Source: Oscillospiraceae bacterium | GTDB taxonomy: Bacteria > Bacillota > Clostridia > Oscillospirales > Ruminococcaceae | Length of the DNA stretch: 64,000 nucleotides | Direction of reading: 5' to 3' | Assembly (NCBI GenBank): GCA_022768545.1 | Contig: JALELV010000078.1 | Span: forward strand, 52,012-116,011 | Part shown: piece after piece, positions 26,630-35,477 of the stretch | Position numbering within the stretch: position 1 is the first letter of the stretch | How the letters are laid out: each line of letters opens with the position of its first letter | Translations under genes and position numbers: made by a program | The notes under the pieces: model-generated | The model's input: only the letters and a program-made list of their open reading frames with translations | What the model was told of the DNA's origin: nothing | Databases searched by the model: none

Positions 26630-27064
26630 TTATTTGGATTGACCTCTGCGGCCAGAGCCGCGCTTGCCGTCGGTATACCGCTTCAGGTCGGAAATCTTGT
26701 CATCGCTGGTCTGCTTAAATTTGGTGAGCATATCCTCAAAGGACATGTTCTCGTTCCTCTTCCCGCTGTTCCAGTCGTAGTTATCCGGGCGGCCGGGGCC
26801 GGTGCGGCGGGGAGCCTGTCTGGCAGGACGTTCCATGGCGCGTTTCATGGAGAGGCTGATCTTGCCTTCCTCCGAGATGCTGAGGATTTTCACCTTCACC
26901 ACCTGGTTTTCGGTAACATGGTCCCTGATCTCATTGACATAGGTCGGCGCTATCTCGGAGATATGTACCATCCCGGTCTTGCCCTCCGGCAATTCGATAA
27001 ACGCCCCGAATTTGGTGATACCGGTTACTTTTCCCTCAACAATTTTTCCTACTGCGAGCTGCAT
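26630..27064 (-). CDS. S1 domain RNA-binding protein (YabR-like)
   Basis: A 144-residue protein with one S1 domain in the first 75 residues (VGKIVEGKVTGITKFGAFIE and GMVHISEIA) and a basic, Pro/Gly/Arg-rich, probably disordered tail. It corresponds by position to B. subtilis yabR, the S1 protein behind divIC. A ribosome- or RNA-associated role is likely for the family, with no defined reaction. It closes the spoVB-to-yabR cluster and is followed by a terminator-like hairpin. Confidence 0.88.
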   Translation of the reverse strand: MQLAVGKIVEGKVTGITKFGAFIELPEGKTGMVHISEIAPTYVNEIRDHVTENQVVKVKILSISEEGKISLSMKRAMERPARQAPRRTGPGRPDNYDWNSGKRNENMSFEDMLTKFKQTSDDKISDLKRYTDGKRGSGRRGQSK

Positions 27065-27106
27065 ATTGAGAAACGTGCCTCCTTAAAATATTCCACCGCC
27101 AAAAAG

Positions 27107-27406
27107 CTACTCCGCCGAACGGTCGATATAGACATGTTCGTTGGGATAGGCATACCCCAGCTTCTCTTTGGCGATACGTTCAATATATTCCTCATCGTCA
27201 CCCAATGTCAGCAGCCGCTCCGCTTTTTTGTTTTTCTGCTCCTGCTGCGCAATCTTTTCCTCCACCGCGGCAAGCTCCTCGCCGCGTTCTTTGATCTGCG
27301 CCTGCTGTGTGACCATGGCATAAGCCACATAAACGGCAAAACAGAGAACGGCCAGCTTAAGGAATTTCCCTTTGCACCTTGGGTTTTCGCTTTTTCTTTT
27401 TTTCAA
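27107..27406 (-). CDS. divIC: Septum formation initiator DivIC/FtsB family
   Basis: Small bitopic membrane protein of the divisome that pairs with FtsL and DivIB. The basic N-terminus is followed by one transmembrane segment (FLKLAVLCFAVYVAYAMV), then a coiled coil (about residues 40-75) and the family end EEYIERIAKEKLGYAYPNE. I prefer the TTG at 27404-27406, which has AAGGGG 8 bases upstream, giving 99 residues. A GTG 9 bases earlier lies on top of that site. The start lies inside yabQ, whose stop is at 27357. Confidence 0.88.
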   Translation of the reverse strand: MKKRKSENPRCKGKFLKLAVLCFAVYVAYAMVTQQAQIKERGEELAAVEEKIAQQEQKNKKAERLLTLGDDEEYIERIAKEKLGYAYPNEHVYIDRSAE

Positions 27407-27947
27407 GCCGACCACCCCTTTCCGGCTTCGCCGTCTTCTTGCCCTTTTTGCCCTTGTTATTAGATTGATTATACAATAAAGTTCTTTGCCTTTTCAAGCG
27501 AATTTTGAGATTTCTTGAAAAGTTTCCGGCTTTTCCCCGCAAAAAAACTGCGCTGCGCCCTAATTTCCTCCAAACCCATCCAAATAGACGGATCAAAGGC
27601 GCGGCGCACACCCGGTACAGCAGCCTCAGCACCCGTCTGACCGCCCGGATGATGGCCTGCGCCGCCCGCATCACAGCCGCACCCACCGTCAAATAATACA
27701 GAATCCAGCCGATCAGCTCCCCAAGCATAACAAAAACCCGAACACTGCCGTAAATGGTATTCATCATAAACAAAAAGGTAGCGGCGGCGCAAAGGGCAAA
27801 GTAGAGCAGGTCCTCCACAAAAACAACGGCCGACGGTGTGGGGACCGCCAGCCTCAGGATGCGGAAGATATCGTAAAGCGCCCCCAGAGCCGCCCCCAGC
27901 AGCAGAGACTGCAGAAAGATCACCGTCTGGGTATTGACACCGATCAA
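27357..27947 (-). CDS. yabQ: Spore cortex biosynthesis protein YabQ
   Basis: Membrane protein needed for spore cortex formation in B. subtilis. The TTG at 27945-27947 with GGGAGGG upstream gives 196 residues beginning IGVNTQTVIFLQSLLLGA, the normal family start. Three or four hydrophobic segments lie in the first 110 residues, with LYDIFRILRLAVPTPSAV between the first two, and the tail is long and Lys/Arg-rich. A frame start 132 bases earlier would overlap yabP and is rejected. The 3' end overlaps divIC by 50 bases. Its presence supports a spore-forming host. Confidence 0.9.
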   Translation of the reverse strand: MIGVNTQTVIFLQSLLLGAALGALYDIFRILRLAVPTPSAVVFVEDLLYFALCAAATFLFMMNTIYGSVRVFVMLGELIGWILYYLTVGAAVMRAAQAIIRAVRRVLRLLYRVCAAPLIRLFGWVWRKLGRSAVFLRGKAGNFSRNLKIRLKRQRTLLYNQSNNKGKKGKKTAKPERGGRLEKKKKRKPKVQREIP

Positions 27948-27978
27948 AAAAATTCCCTCCCAACCCGGCCGATGCCGA

Positions 27979-28257
27979 TCATTTAAAAAGACGGGCAAAC
28001 AGCTTTTTATTCGGCTGGTCGTCGGTGTAAATAAGGGTATGGATCTCCCCCTCCACCGTAAGCTCCCCTGTCTCCACATTGAGCTTGTTGATGTGAAGGT
28101 TGTACCCCCGTACCGTCAGCTCCCCCATATCGGTAAAAAGCACCACGCTCTCCTCATCAAAGCTGTCGATGTCCGACACCCCCGAGACGCTCAGCTGGCG
28201 CCGGTCCTCCAGGATCACATTATGAGGGCCTTTGACGGCTCTTTTCTCCTCTGCCAT
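27979..28257 (-). CDS. yabP: Sporulation protein YabP
   Basis: Small protein of the YabP/YqfC family, made in the mother cell and required for cortex formation. From the ATG at 28255-28257 (GGAGGTC upstream) it has 92 residues. It contains PHNVILEDRRQLSVSGVSD and FDEESVVLFTDMGELTVRG, the family's paired beta stretches. An ATG 36 bases earlier adds residues with no homologous look. It lies between rqcP and yabQ as in B. subtilis. Confidence 0.93.
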   Translation of the reverse strand: MAEEKRAVKGPHNVILEDRRQLSVSGVSDIDSFDEESVVLFTDMGELTVRGYNLHINKLNVETGELTVEGEIHTLIYTDDQPNKKLFARLFK

Positions 28258-28334
28258 TTTCCCGACCTCCTCTGAATGGGCTCGTTCTCTCAAGCCTATT
28301 CTATGCCGGGGGCAGGACGCTTATGACCGCAGCG

Positions 28335-28577
28335 TCACTCCAAAACGATATAGTGGGAGGCCGCTTCTTCTTTAGGGACATGCTCGCTTACCTTGAGCAC
28401 CTGTACCTTTAAGGGGCGTGTGCCCATCTGGATCTCGATCACATCCTGCTCCTTCACCTCGTAGGAGGCACGGGCGGCCTTGCCGTTTACAAAGATCCGC
28501 CCCGCATCGCAGGCCTCGTTGGCAATGGTCCGGCGTTTGATCAGCCGGGTCACCTTCAGGTATTTATCCAGTCTCAT
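28335..28577 (-). CDS. rqcP: S4-domain ribosome quality control protein RqcP
   Basis: S4 RNA-binding protein that works with RqcH in alanine tailing of stalled nascent chains on the 50S subunit. It has 80 residues from the ATG at 28575-28577 (GAGGAGG upstream) and starts MRLDKYLKVTRLIKRRTIAN, with GRIFVNGKAARASYEVKEQD completing the S4 fold. Its place before yabP matches B. subtilis yabO/rqcP. An Hsp15-like role is the older alternative. Confidence 0.93.
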   Translation of the reverse strand: MRLDKYLKVTRLIKRRTIANEACDAGRIFVNGKAARASYEVKEQDVIEIQMGTRPLKVQVLKVSEHVPKEEAASHYIVLE

Positions 28578-28610
28578 CCGTTTTTCCTCCTCACCGGGGA
28601 ACCGCCCCCG

Positions 28611-28649
28611 AAAACAAACAATGAGCAAACACCATGTGCTTACTCATTG
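28611..28649 (-). terminator. Terminator after the HU gene
   Basis: A 14-bp stem with G-U pairs (CAATGAGTAAGCAC with GTGTTTGCTCATTG, 28619-28649) is followed on the minus strand by TTTGTTTT. It falls between the HU gene and rqcP, so the yabP part of the cluster may be transcribed at lower level or from its own start. Confidence 0.75.
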
Positions 28650-28710
28650 CATCCCGGCGGCAGGCAGGCAAAACCCCGCGCCCGCGCCGCTCATCTATTT
28701 TGCTTTTTTC

Positions 28711-28986
28711 TTATTTGGAAACGGCATCCTTCAGGGCTTTACCGGCTTTGAAGGAAGGCAGTTTGGAAGCGGAAATGGTGATCTCCTCTTTGGTTCTGGG
28801 GTTGATGCCTTTTCTCTCGCTGCGCTCTTTCACCTCAAAGGTACCAAAGCCGACCAGCTGGACTTTTTCGCCCTTTACCAGAGCCTCGGTGATGGCGTCG
28901 ATCACAGCGGAAACCGCTTTTTCCCCGTCCTTCTTGGAAATTTCAGCCTTCTGGGCCACAGCGCTAATCAGTTCAGTCTTAGTCAT
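28711..28986 (-). CDS. hup: HU-family DNA-binding protein
   Basis: Histone-like nucleoid protein that bends and wraps DNA as a dimer. It has 91 residues, starting [40 protein letters not shown] is the HU arm signature and it ends [19 protein letters not shown] lies 6 bases before the ATG. It sits between mazG and rqcP, within the conserved sporulation/division cluster, and is followed by its own terminator. Confidence 0.97.
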   Translation of the reverse strand: MTKTELISAVAQKAEISKKDGEKAVSAVIDAITEALVKGEKVQLVGFGTFEVKERSERKGINPRTKEEITISASKLPSFKAGKALKDAVSK

Positions 28987-29046
28987 TTGATTGCCTCCAT
29001 TGTTTTTACATAGTTTTATTAAAACAGATTCTGTTTCGATCTGTTA

Positions 29047-29847
29047 TTAATGCTGTTTTTTTGCTTCCCGCCAAAGCACGTCCAGCTCCTGCAGGGAAGC
29101 GCCCTGCATATCGATCCCGCGCTCCAGCGCCAGCTCCTCCACTCGGCAGAACCGTCCGATAAACTTCTCGGTGGCCCGGGCCAGAGTTTCCTCCGGGTCG
29201 GCGTGCAGAAAACGGGAGACATTCACCGCCGCAAACAGCAGATCTCCCAGTTCCTCCGCCTGTTCTTCCGCAGAGCCGGCGTCCACCGCCTCCCGAAGCT
29301 CGGCACACTCGCTTTCCAGGTCTCCCATGGCGCCGGCGAGGCCGTCGTAATCAAAGCCCGCCCGGGCCGCCCGGTGCTGCACCTTTTCGGCGCGCATCAA
29401 GGCCGGAAGCAGCTTTGGTACACTGCGGAGGGTATCCGCCGCGGTTTTCTGGCTCTTTTCCTTCTTTTTGATCTCATCCCAGTTTTTGAGCACCTGCTCA
29501 GCGCTGTCCGCCCGGACGTCGCCGAAAATATGAGGATGACGCAGGATTAGCTTTTTGCAGATCCCATCGCAGACGTCCTCCATGGAAAAGCTGCCGGCTT
29601 CCTCCTCCATGCGCGCATGGAAAACCACCTGAAGCAGCACATCCCCCAGCTCTTCCTGCAGATGAGTTTTATCACCGGAGTCGATGGCCTCCAGTACCTC
29701 ATAGGTCTCCTCGATAAAGTTTTTACGGATGCTCCCGTGGGTCTGTTCGATATCCCAGGGGCAGCCTCCCGGCCCCCGAAGGATCTCCATGACCCGGATC
29801 AGATCATCGTAGCCGTAACGCTCTTTCTTCTCAAAGTTCTCTGCCAT
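29047..29847 (-). CDS. mazG: Nucleoside triphosphate pyrophosphohydrolase MazG
   Basis: Hydrolyses NTPs/dNTPs to monophosphates, cleaning the nucleotide pool. The 266 residues hold two MazG repeats: the first with GGCPWDIEQTH, EETYEVLEAI and EELGDVLLQVVFHA, the second with ECAELREAVD and EELGDLLFAAVNVSRF. The Glu/Asp metal ligands are intact. B. subtilis YabN carries an extra N-terminal methylase domain that is absent here, so this is the E. coli-like length. It lies 51 bases after spoVB. Confidence 0.95.
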   Translation of the reverse strand: MAENFEKKERYGYDDLIRVMEILRGPGGCPWDIEQTHGSIRKNFIEETYEVLEAIDSGDKTHLQEELGDVLLQVVFHARMEEEAGSFSMEDVCDGICKKLILRHPHIFGDVRADSAEQVLKNWDEIKKKEKSQKTAADTLRSVPKLLPALMRAEKVQHRAARAGFDYDGLAGAMGDLESECAELREAVDAGSAEEQAEELGDLLFAAVNVSRFLHADPEETLARATEKFIGRFCRVEELALERGIDMQGASLQELDVLWREAKKQH

Positions 29848-29898
29848 GGCGCTTCCTTCCCCCGGGGATCCCCCTTAAAAATGCGGAACGTATCCATA

Positions 29899-31641
29899 TT
29901 ACCCTATCAGCCCGCGTTTTTCAAGTAGTTTCGCAATTTTTTCTCCCTTTGGCAGCATCAAAACATCGTCTTTGGCGATGGCACGAAGCAAAAACAGCGA
30001 AACCACATATACCGCCCCGCCTGCCGCCATGGCAAGCAGCGTGGTCAGCCTTCCTTCAGAGAGGTATCTCGCCAGCGGGCCGTACGCCGCCCAGGCCGCC
30101 GCACCGCAGAAAACCCCGCCCAGCAGGGGCTTGCCAAACACCTGAAATGCCCGTATTTTGACGCCGGCGGTACGGCAGAGAATGGGGGCGGAAACCAAAA
30201 AGATAATGGCATAGCACAGCAGCGTACCGTAAGGTGCTACCCGGATATTGATGGAGGGCACCGCCACAAGGCTGAAATTGAGGATCAGCTTGGCCGCCCC
30301 GCCCAAAAGCATCATCTTGACCGGAACATTTAATTTCCCCACGGCCTGAAGCATGCTGTTGGTGGGCAGCGTCAGCGAGACAAAGATCACCGCTACCCCA
30401 AGCACCCGCAGGATCGGGGCCGCGATGAGAATGGCCTCCGGCTCGCCGGGAAAGAGAAAATGGAGCACCGGGCCCGCCAGGGCGATGAGGCCAAAGCCCG
30501 CGGGCATGGCGATCAGGGAGGTCATGCGCCACACTGACTCGATATTTTTTCGCAGGCTCTCCCGCCTGCCCTCTACCCAGGCGGTGGTCACCGCGGGCAG
30601 GGCGCTGATGCCGAAGGTAGTGGTGATGGCAGGCACCAGGTTAAACACCGTGACGGAGAGGTTATAGGCCCCAAAAAGATAGTTGGGGATCTCTGTCAGC
30701 GGCATGGCCTCCGGGATCATCCCCGCGTACATGGACATCATCACGTCATAGCCCCGGTCCAGCGCTGTGGCCAGCCGGTTGGTAACGGATGTCACATCGA
30801 TCAGCGTGGTGACGTTGGTGGCCACCGCCCCCAGGCAGACCGGCACCGCGATGAGGATGAGCCGCCGCAGCAGGACCTTTTTATCGGTAGCGGGGGGCGC
30901 CGCCACAAGCTGGCTTCTGGTAATGCCGTCCCCTTTGATCTTGTGGTACAGCCAGAGGTACAGCGTTCCCGCAAAAGTGCTGATCACAATGCCTAAAATA
31001 GCGCCGGCGGAACCATAGGCCAGCGCCAGCAGCCTGGCGCTCTCCTCCGAGTCCGCCGCCGTGCCGAATACCGTGCCCAGGCGCGCATACTCCCCCATCC
31101 CCATGTTGATGGCAAAGGCCGCCAAAGCCAGGCCGCACACCAGCTTGACCAGCGCCTCCACTACCTGAGAGATCCCGGTGGGGTACATGTTGCGCAGCCC
31201 CTCGTAATACCCCCGGAAAGAGGAGGTAAGGCAGACAAACAGAATCGCCGGAGACATCACCACCACAGAGAGGTAGGCGCTGGGGTTCTTGGCAAAGCTG
31301 ACATAGGGCCCTGCTCCCAGCAGCATCACAAGGGTGCCAACGCTTCCCGTCACTAAAAAGACCGCCGTGGAGATGCGGTGGATCCTGCGGATATCCCGAT
31401 AGTGGCCGCTGGCGGCGCACTCTGCCACCATTTTTGCCACGGCGATGGGAAGCCCCGCCGTGGAAAGGGCATACAGCGTATTAAAGAGCCCGTAAGCTGT
31501 GTTGAAATATCCAAAACCGCTGACCCCTATGATCCCCTTCAGGGGCATTTTAAACAGCGCACCGATCACCTTGACGATCAGCGTAGCCGCCATAAGGATG
31601 ATGGCGCCGTGCAAAAAACTCTGCTTCTGCTTTTTGGGCAA
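29899..31641 (-). CDS. SpoVB/MurJ-like polysaccharide flippase family membrane protein
   Basis: Membrane protein of the MVF/polysaccharide transporter superfamily, with 580 residues and about 14 hydrophobic segments. It begins at a TTG (31639-31641) with AAGGAAGTG upstream. GVSGFGYFNTAYGLFNTLYALSTAGLP early in the protein is typical of SpoVB/YtgP proteins. By position before mazG it matches B. subtilis spoVB (yabM), needed for spore cortex. A lipid II flippase (MurJ-like) role in growing cells is the main alternative. The start lies about 364 bases from the blaR1 stop. Confidence 0.88.
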   Translation of the reverse strand: MPKKQKQSFLHGAIILMAATLIVKVIGALFKMPLKGIIGVSGFGYFNTAYGLFNTLYALSTAGLPIAVAKMVAECAASGHYRDIRRIHRISTAVFLVTGSVGTLVMLLGAGPYVSFAKNPSAYLSVVVMSPAILFVCLTSSFRGYYEGLRNMYPTGISQVVEALVKLVCGLALAAFAINMGMGEYARLGTVFGTAADSEESARLLALAYGSAGAILGIVISTFAGTLYLWLYHKIKGDGITRSQLVAAPPATDKKVLLRRLILIAVPVCLGAVATNVTTLIDVTSVTNRLATALDRGYDVMMSMYAGMIPEAMPLTEIPNYLFGAYNLSVTVFNLVPAITTTFGISALPAVTTAWVEGRRESLRKNIESVWRMTSLIAMPAGFGLIALAGPVLHFLFPGEPEAILIAAPILRVLGVAVIFVSLTLPTNSMLQAVGKLNVPVKMMLLGGAAKLILNFSLVAVPSINIRVAPYGTLLCYAIIFLVSAPILCRTAGVKIRAFQVFGKPLLGGVFCGAAAWAAYGPLARYLSEGRLTTLLAMAAGGAVYVVSLFLLRAIAKDDVLMLPKGEKIAKLLEKRGLIG

Positions 31642-32005
31642 GCTAACACTTCCTTACATTCCAAAAGGGTGCCGCAGCAAAAAGCTCCCCCGGAACAGGC
31701 GTTTTACAGATATCTATTCCCGCCGGGGGCGCCTGATGCAGAGGTTTTCCTGCGGAGGTACCGGCGATACTTTATTATCATCCTATATCCCCGGCCCCGA
31801 TTCAATGAGCCGCCCTTCCTTTTTTATGAATTCTTTGTAACTTTCCCCATAGAAAACCCCCTTTCCCTTCTATTGTGCCCTTTCCGCCCACTTCTATCAT
31901 AGCGGCAGCCCCGACTTGCACATTGTTCTAAATGCGTTCAAAGCCTGCGCCCACGGCATCAAGGCCCCCGCTTCCTATCCGGGAAGCGGGGGCCTTGATT
32001 AGTTC
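31642..32005. other. Intergenic region with a 17-bp perfect hairpin
   Basis: This 364-base stretch has no convincing gene. Next to the blaR1 stop lies a perfect 17-bp inverted repeat (31959-31975 with 31982-31998, 6-base loop), very GC-rich. It lacks a T run on the minus strand, so it is a weak terminator by rule but may still stop transcription. The remaining bases should hold the promoter of the spoVB cluster; I see only weak matches such as TTGAAT near 31800. Confidence 0.6.
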
Positions 32006-35000
32006 TTATCCGATCACAGAGACGGCAAGGCCGGCTTGCCCTCCATAGCTGTAGCCAAAGACCACCCGTCCGTTCCCCGACGCCAGAATGACGGGAATGG
32101 CCCCCCGCACCGTCACATCAAAGGGCTCCACCTCCCCGGTCAGGCAGTTCCAGCGGCAGAGCCGGTACTGCGCCTGCCCCGGGTCGCTGCTTGAGGCAGA
32201 AAAGAACCAGATCCTTTCCGCCCCCTGTCCCTCCCAGCCGGAGGTCTCGTTTTGAACAACGCCTTCCCGGCTTCCGCCGGATTCAGCGCCTGTGGAGAGC
32301 TCCCAGCTTCGACTGCTGCATACTTCGCTGCCCTCCAGGGTAAGCACCGTCAGGCGGTCATCACTAATCCGCTCTTCGGTATGATACCCCATAGGGACGT
32401 CGATGGAGCGCACCAGCTCTCCGGTGGATACATTAAATAAATGGTACCCGTATCCCCATTCCCAGCCCACCCGGCGGGCCAGGAAATGGGTACCGCCCAG
32501 CACAAAGCGCCCATCGCTGTAGGCCTCGACGTTCACATCGCCGGAGGGGTTCGGCGCCTGGGCCAGAAGGGTGTATTCCTCATCCTCCAAGCGGCAGATC
32601 CAAAGGTTTCCGTCCCCGGTGTAGGCGCCCAGGGCTCCGTCGTCGGTGACGTCGTCAAATTCCCTCTGGCGGTCCTGAGGGGCAAATCTGCCCGTCTCCT
32701 TCATGTCTCCGTCGTAAAACACCAGGTCTCGGTTTTCCCGCACCAGCAGCTGCCGGCCGTCCTCCGAAAGGCGCTCCACTGAAATCCGGTCAATCTCCCC
32801 GGGATATTCCAAAGCAGACAAAAGCTCCAGGGTTTTCGGGTCTATGGTGACGAGGGATTTGTTCCCTTCCTCCTCCCGTCGCACAAAGACAAAGCGCCCA
32901 TTCCACTCCCGGGCAAAGATATTCCCGTAGCCGTCTTCGCTCACAAGCTCCGCCGCGGGGATCCCTCCCAATGAATCCATGGGAGTAAAGCTTCCCTCCG
33001 CCGAGACCTGTCTCTTCCCCACGTATACCCGCCGCAAGGAGGTGATGGCGCATACCCCGTCCTCCCCGGGCTCCAGGGAAAAATACCAGAGGATATCCGG
33101 GGCGTCCCGGTCACGGCTGTCCCAGTAGCTGACGCGCCGGTAATCTTCCACCACCGCGGTAAAGGAGCCGTCCTCGTTTTCCCGGACGCTCTGCAGTGCC
33201 ATGTGCTCCAGCGCCTGCCGGGGGCTTCCCTCCGGGGCGTCCTCCCCCCGTCCGTCATAGCGGTAGCGGGTATAGTCCAGCCGGTAGGGGGCAAAGCAGA
33301 GGATACCATCCTCTGCGGCATCGTAGTTGACGTCCTCTGTTACAAAGCGCTCGTCAGTAACATTTAAATATTTCCGGGCGTATTCCATGGCCTTTTCCCG
33401 GGGCATGGTCAAAAGCTCCATCTCCCCGCTCCCGCCGTATTCCGGCTCATGGCGGCAAAGCTGATACCAGACATAGTCCATCGCCCCCTGGGGCAGATCC
33501 TCCGCGGCAAAAAACTCCCCGCCGAAGGTGGAATCCATCATCGTCATCGAGGCGTAGCAGAGGTACTCCTCCCACCAGCGCTGCAGCTCCTCCGGCGAGG
33601 CCTCTTTCCCTGCGCTCTGCGCGGGGAGCTGTTCTGTGGGCTGCTGCTCCGGGGTATTCCCGCCGCTTTCGCCCAGCAGGCCGCAAAGCCCCTCCCAAGC
33701 GCCCTCCGGAAGCAGATAGATACTGCTCTCTCCCCGCCAGGAGGCCCGTACCCGGCAGCCATCCTCCCCCGGGGAGAGCTTGAGCACCGGCCCGTCCTGC
33801 AGCCGCAGAATCAACTCGTAGGAGAGGGGCTCCTCTTTTTCCCGCTTCCACTCCTCCCGGGTGAGCAGACCGGCGGCGGCCCGCGCCTCTGCTTCGGAGA
33901 GCCGCCGGCTCTGCCCGCTTTCGGGCCATACCGCCTCCGCCGTCCCCTGCCAGTTCCGTACCGTCTCCCATACGCCGGGGCCTTTTGCGTTTGTCAGCAG
34001 AACAGCGCAGCACACCGCCGTCAGCAGGGCCCCGGCGCAGATCATCCAGGCTTTCACCTTTCTGTGACGCATCACCGCCTTGACCCGGGTGCGGATCCCG
34101 CTTTCGCCGAAGGAGAGGATCCCGCCGCCGAGCCCTCCTCCGCGCTGGGAAGACGCCATGCTGACAAGGCTTTCCGCATACATTTTCCGGATATCGGTCC
34201 GGCTCTGCTCCAGCACCCGCTCGTCCACCGCAAGCTCCATATCCCGCATGGCAAGGCGCCAGCAATACCAGAGCAGCGGGTTAAACCAGTGGAGGCTCAA
34301 AGCCGCCACGGAAAACATCTTAAACAGGGCGTCCCAGCGCCGGATATGGGCCAGCTCGTGGTTTACCACCTGCGCCAGAAGCACGTGGTCCTCCCAGTCC
34401 GTCTGCTCCGGCAGCAGGATGCGCGGATGCAGGAGCCCGCACACCACCGGGGTGGAAAACAGCGCCGACTGATATACCGTCACCTTTCTCTTTAAGCGGC
34501 TCTTTCGGATGCAGGCCTCCACCACCGGGTGTCTCACCAGGGGGAGGTGCCGCAGTTTGAGAGAAATGCCGACGTAAGGCCCCGCGGAAAACAGCAGCAC
34601 GGCTGCCGCTCCCGCCGCCCACACTACCCCGGCCGCCGCTGTCCAGGGGATACGCCCCGAAGATGTGCTCCCCGCCGCTTTGGACGGAGCTGCCTCCTCC
34701 CAAGGATCGCTTTCCCCGCCCTCAGGGGAGGATCCCTCCCGGGGCGGCCCTCCTACGGGCGCTCTGCCCCCCGGCGGTTCTTCCCTCCGTTCCGGAAGGG
34801 CCGGTGCGGAGGAAGTCATCTCCTCCGTCTGACGGGCCGGCATCTCCTCCAGCCGTTCCAGCCCCGGCAGGTTAAAAAGGCTCAGCCCGGAGGGCGGCCC
34901 AAAGGGCAGCAGCATCCGCACCAGCAGCACACACCACAGCGCAGAGACAAATGCCTTGGGAAGCACTCTGTAAAAAAGCGCGCGCGCAGCAAGGATCACC

Positions 35001-35059
35001 AGCGCCGCCGCAGAGGATGCCGCCGTCACGGCAAGCACCCGCCAAAATACCATTTCCAT
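32006..35059 (-). CDS. blaR1: M56-family sensor peptidase (BlaR1-like) with propeller-like ectodomain
   Basis: Membrane zinc peptidase predicted to sense an envelope signal and cleave the BlaI repressor. It has 1017 residues, against about 600 for BlaR1. The N-terminus has hydrophobic segments at about 8-35 and 40-55, a Pro/Glu-rich loop, a segment near 140-160, then VVNHELAHIRRWD (HExxH) near 235 and a last membrane segment near 345 (AWMICAGALLTAVCCAVLL). About 650 residues outside follow. The usual penicillin-binding sensor is absent: I see no SxxK or KTG. The last 300 residues show repeats like GSSFT/DGRFVLGG/ NGRVVFGYSYGG, resembling blades of a beta-propeller. It is paired with blaI. Confidence 0.85.
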   Translation of the reverse strand: MEMVFWRVLAVTAASSAAALVILAARALFYRVLPKAFVSALWCVLLVRMLLPFGPPSGLSLFNLPGLERLEEMPARQTEEMTSSAPALPERREEPPGGRAPVGGPPREGSSPEGGESDPWEEAAPSKAAGSTSSGRIPWTAAAGVVWAAGAAAVLLFSAGPYVGISLKLRHLPLVRHPVVEACIRKSRLKRKVTVYQSALFSTPVVCGLLHPRILLPEQTDWEDHVLLAQVVNHELAHIRRWDALFKMFSVAALSLHWFNPLLWYCWRLAMRDMELAVDERVLEQSRTDIRKMYAESLVSMASSQRGGGLGGGILSFGESGIRTRVKAVMRHRKVKAWMICAGALLTAVCCAVLLTNAKGPGVWETVRNWQGTAEAVWPESGQSRRLSEAEARAAAGLLTREEWKREKEEPLSYELILRLQDGPVLKLSPGEDGCRVRASWRGESSIYLLPEGAWEGLCGLLGESGGNTPEQQPTEQLPAQSAGKEASPEELQRWWEEYLCYASMTMMDSTFGGEFFAAEDLPQGAMDYVWYQLCRHEPEYGGSGEMELLTMPREKAMEYARKYLNVTDERFVTEDVNYDAAEDGILCFAPYRLDYTRYRYDGRGEDAPEGSPRQALEHMALQSVRENEDGSFTAVVEDYRRVSYWDSRDRDAPDILWYFSLEPGEDGVCAITSLRRVYVGKRQVSAEGSFTPMDSLGGIPAAELVSEDGYGNIFAREWNGRFVFVRREEEGNKSLVTIDPKTLELLSALEYPGEIDRISVERLSEDGRQLLVRENRDLVFYDGDMKETGRFAPQDRQREFDDVTDDGALGAYTGDGNLWICRLEDEEYTLLAQAPNPSGDVNVEAYSDGRFVLGGTHFLARRVGWEWGYGYHLFNVSTGELVRSIDVPMGYHTEERISDDRLTVLTLEGSEVCSSRSWELSTGAESGGSREGVVQNETSGWEGQGAERIWFFSASSSDPGQAQYRLCRWNCLTGEVEPFDVTVRGAIPVILASGNGRVVFGYSYGGQAGLAVSVIG

Positions 35060-35089
35060 CCTATTCCCCAGCCTCCGTTTTTTCTCTTT

Positions 35090-35461
35090 TTACCTCCCGC
35101 CCGACTGTTTCTCTATGATCTCCCGCAGCTTGTCCAGCTCCTCCCGGGAAAGGTGCTCTTTCTCTAAAAAAGAGGAGAAAAACAGCTTCAAAGAGCCAGA
35201 ATACAGCCGGGAGAGCAGGTTTTTTGTCTCGCTCTCCGCGGCCTCTTCCCTGCTCACCAGGGCGGTCACCTCAAAACCCGGGTCACTGCGGCGCAGCACG
35301 CCGCGCTCCGTCAGCCGGCGGAGCACCGTGTAGGTGGTGTTTTTGTTCCAGCCCATTTTCTCCCTGGCCAGGGGCACAAGCTCCGCCGCCCGTACCGTTC
35401 CCCGTTCCCAGATGAGCTCCATGAGCTTTCGCTCCGCGTCAAAGATCTTTACTTCTTCCAA
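35090..35461 (-). CDS. blaI: BlaI/MecI-family repressor
   Basis: Winged-helix dimeric repressor cleaved by BlaR1-type peptidases. It has 123 residues from a TTG start (35459-35461) with GGAGGGG 6 bases upstream. The N-terminal helix-turn-helix contains AERKLMELIWERG and NKNTTYTVLRRLTERGVL, family hallmarks. A C-terminal dimerisation region follows. It is first in the operon with blaR1 (30-base gap). Two matching dyads in its promoter suggest autoregulation. No beta-lactamase gene is nearby, so the regulated target lies elsewhere or is the pair itself. Confidence 0.93.
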   Translation of the reverse strand: MEEVKIFDAERKLMELIWERGTVRAAELVPLAREKMGWNKNTTYTVLRRLTERGVLRRSDPGFEVTALVSREEAAESETKNLLSRLYSGSLKLFFSSFLEKEHLSREELDKLREIIEKQSGGR

Positions 35462-35477
35462 GGGCTTCCCCTCCTTA

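Noticed and set aside
31959..31998. 17-bp hairpin after blaR1 as a classical terminator
   Set aside because: No T run follows on the minus strand, so I report it only as a hairpin.
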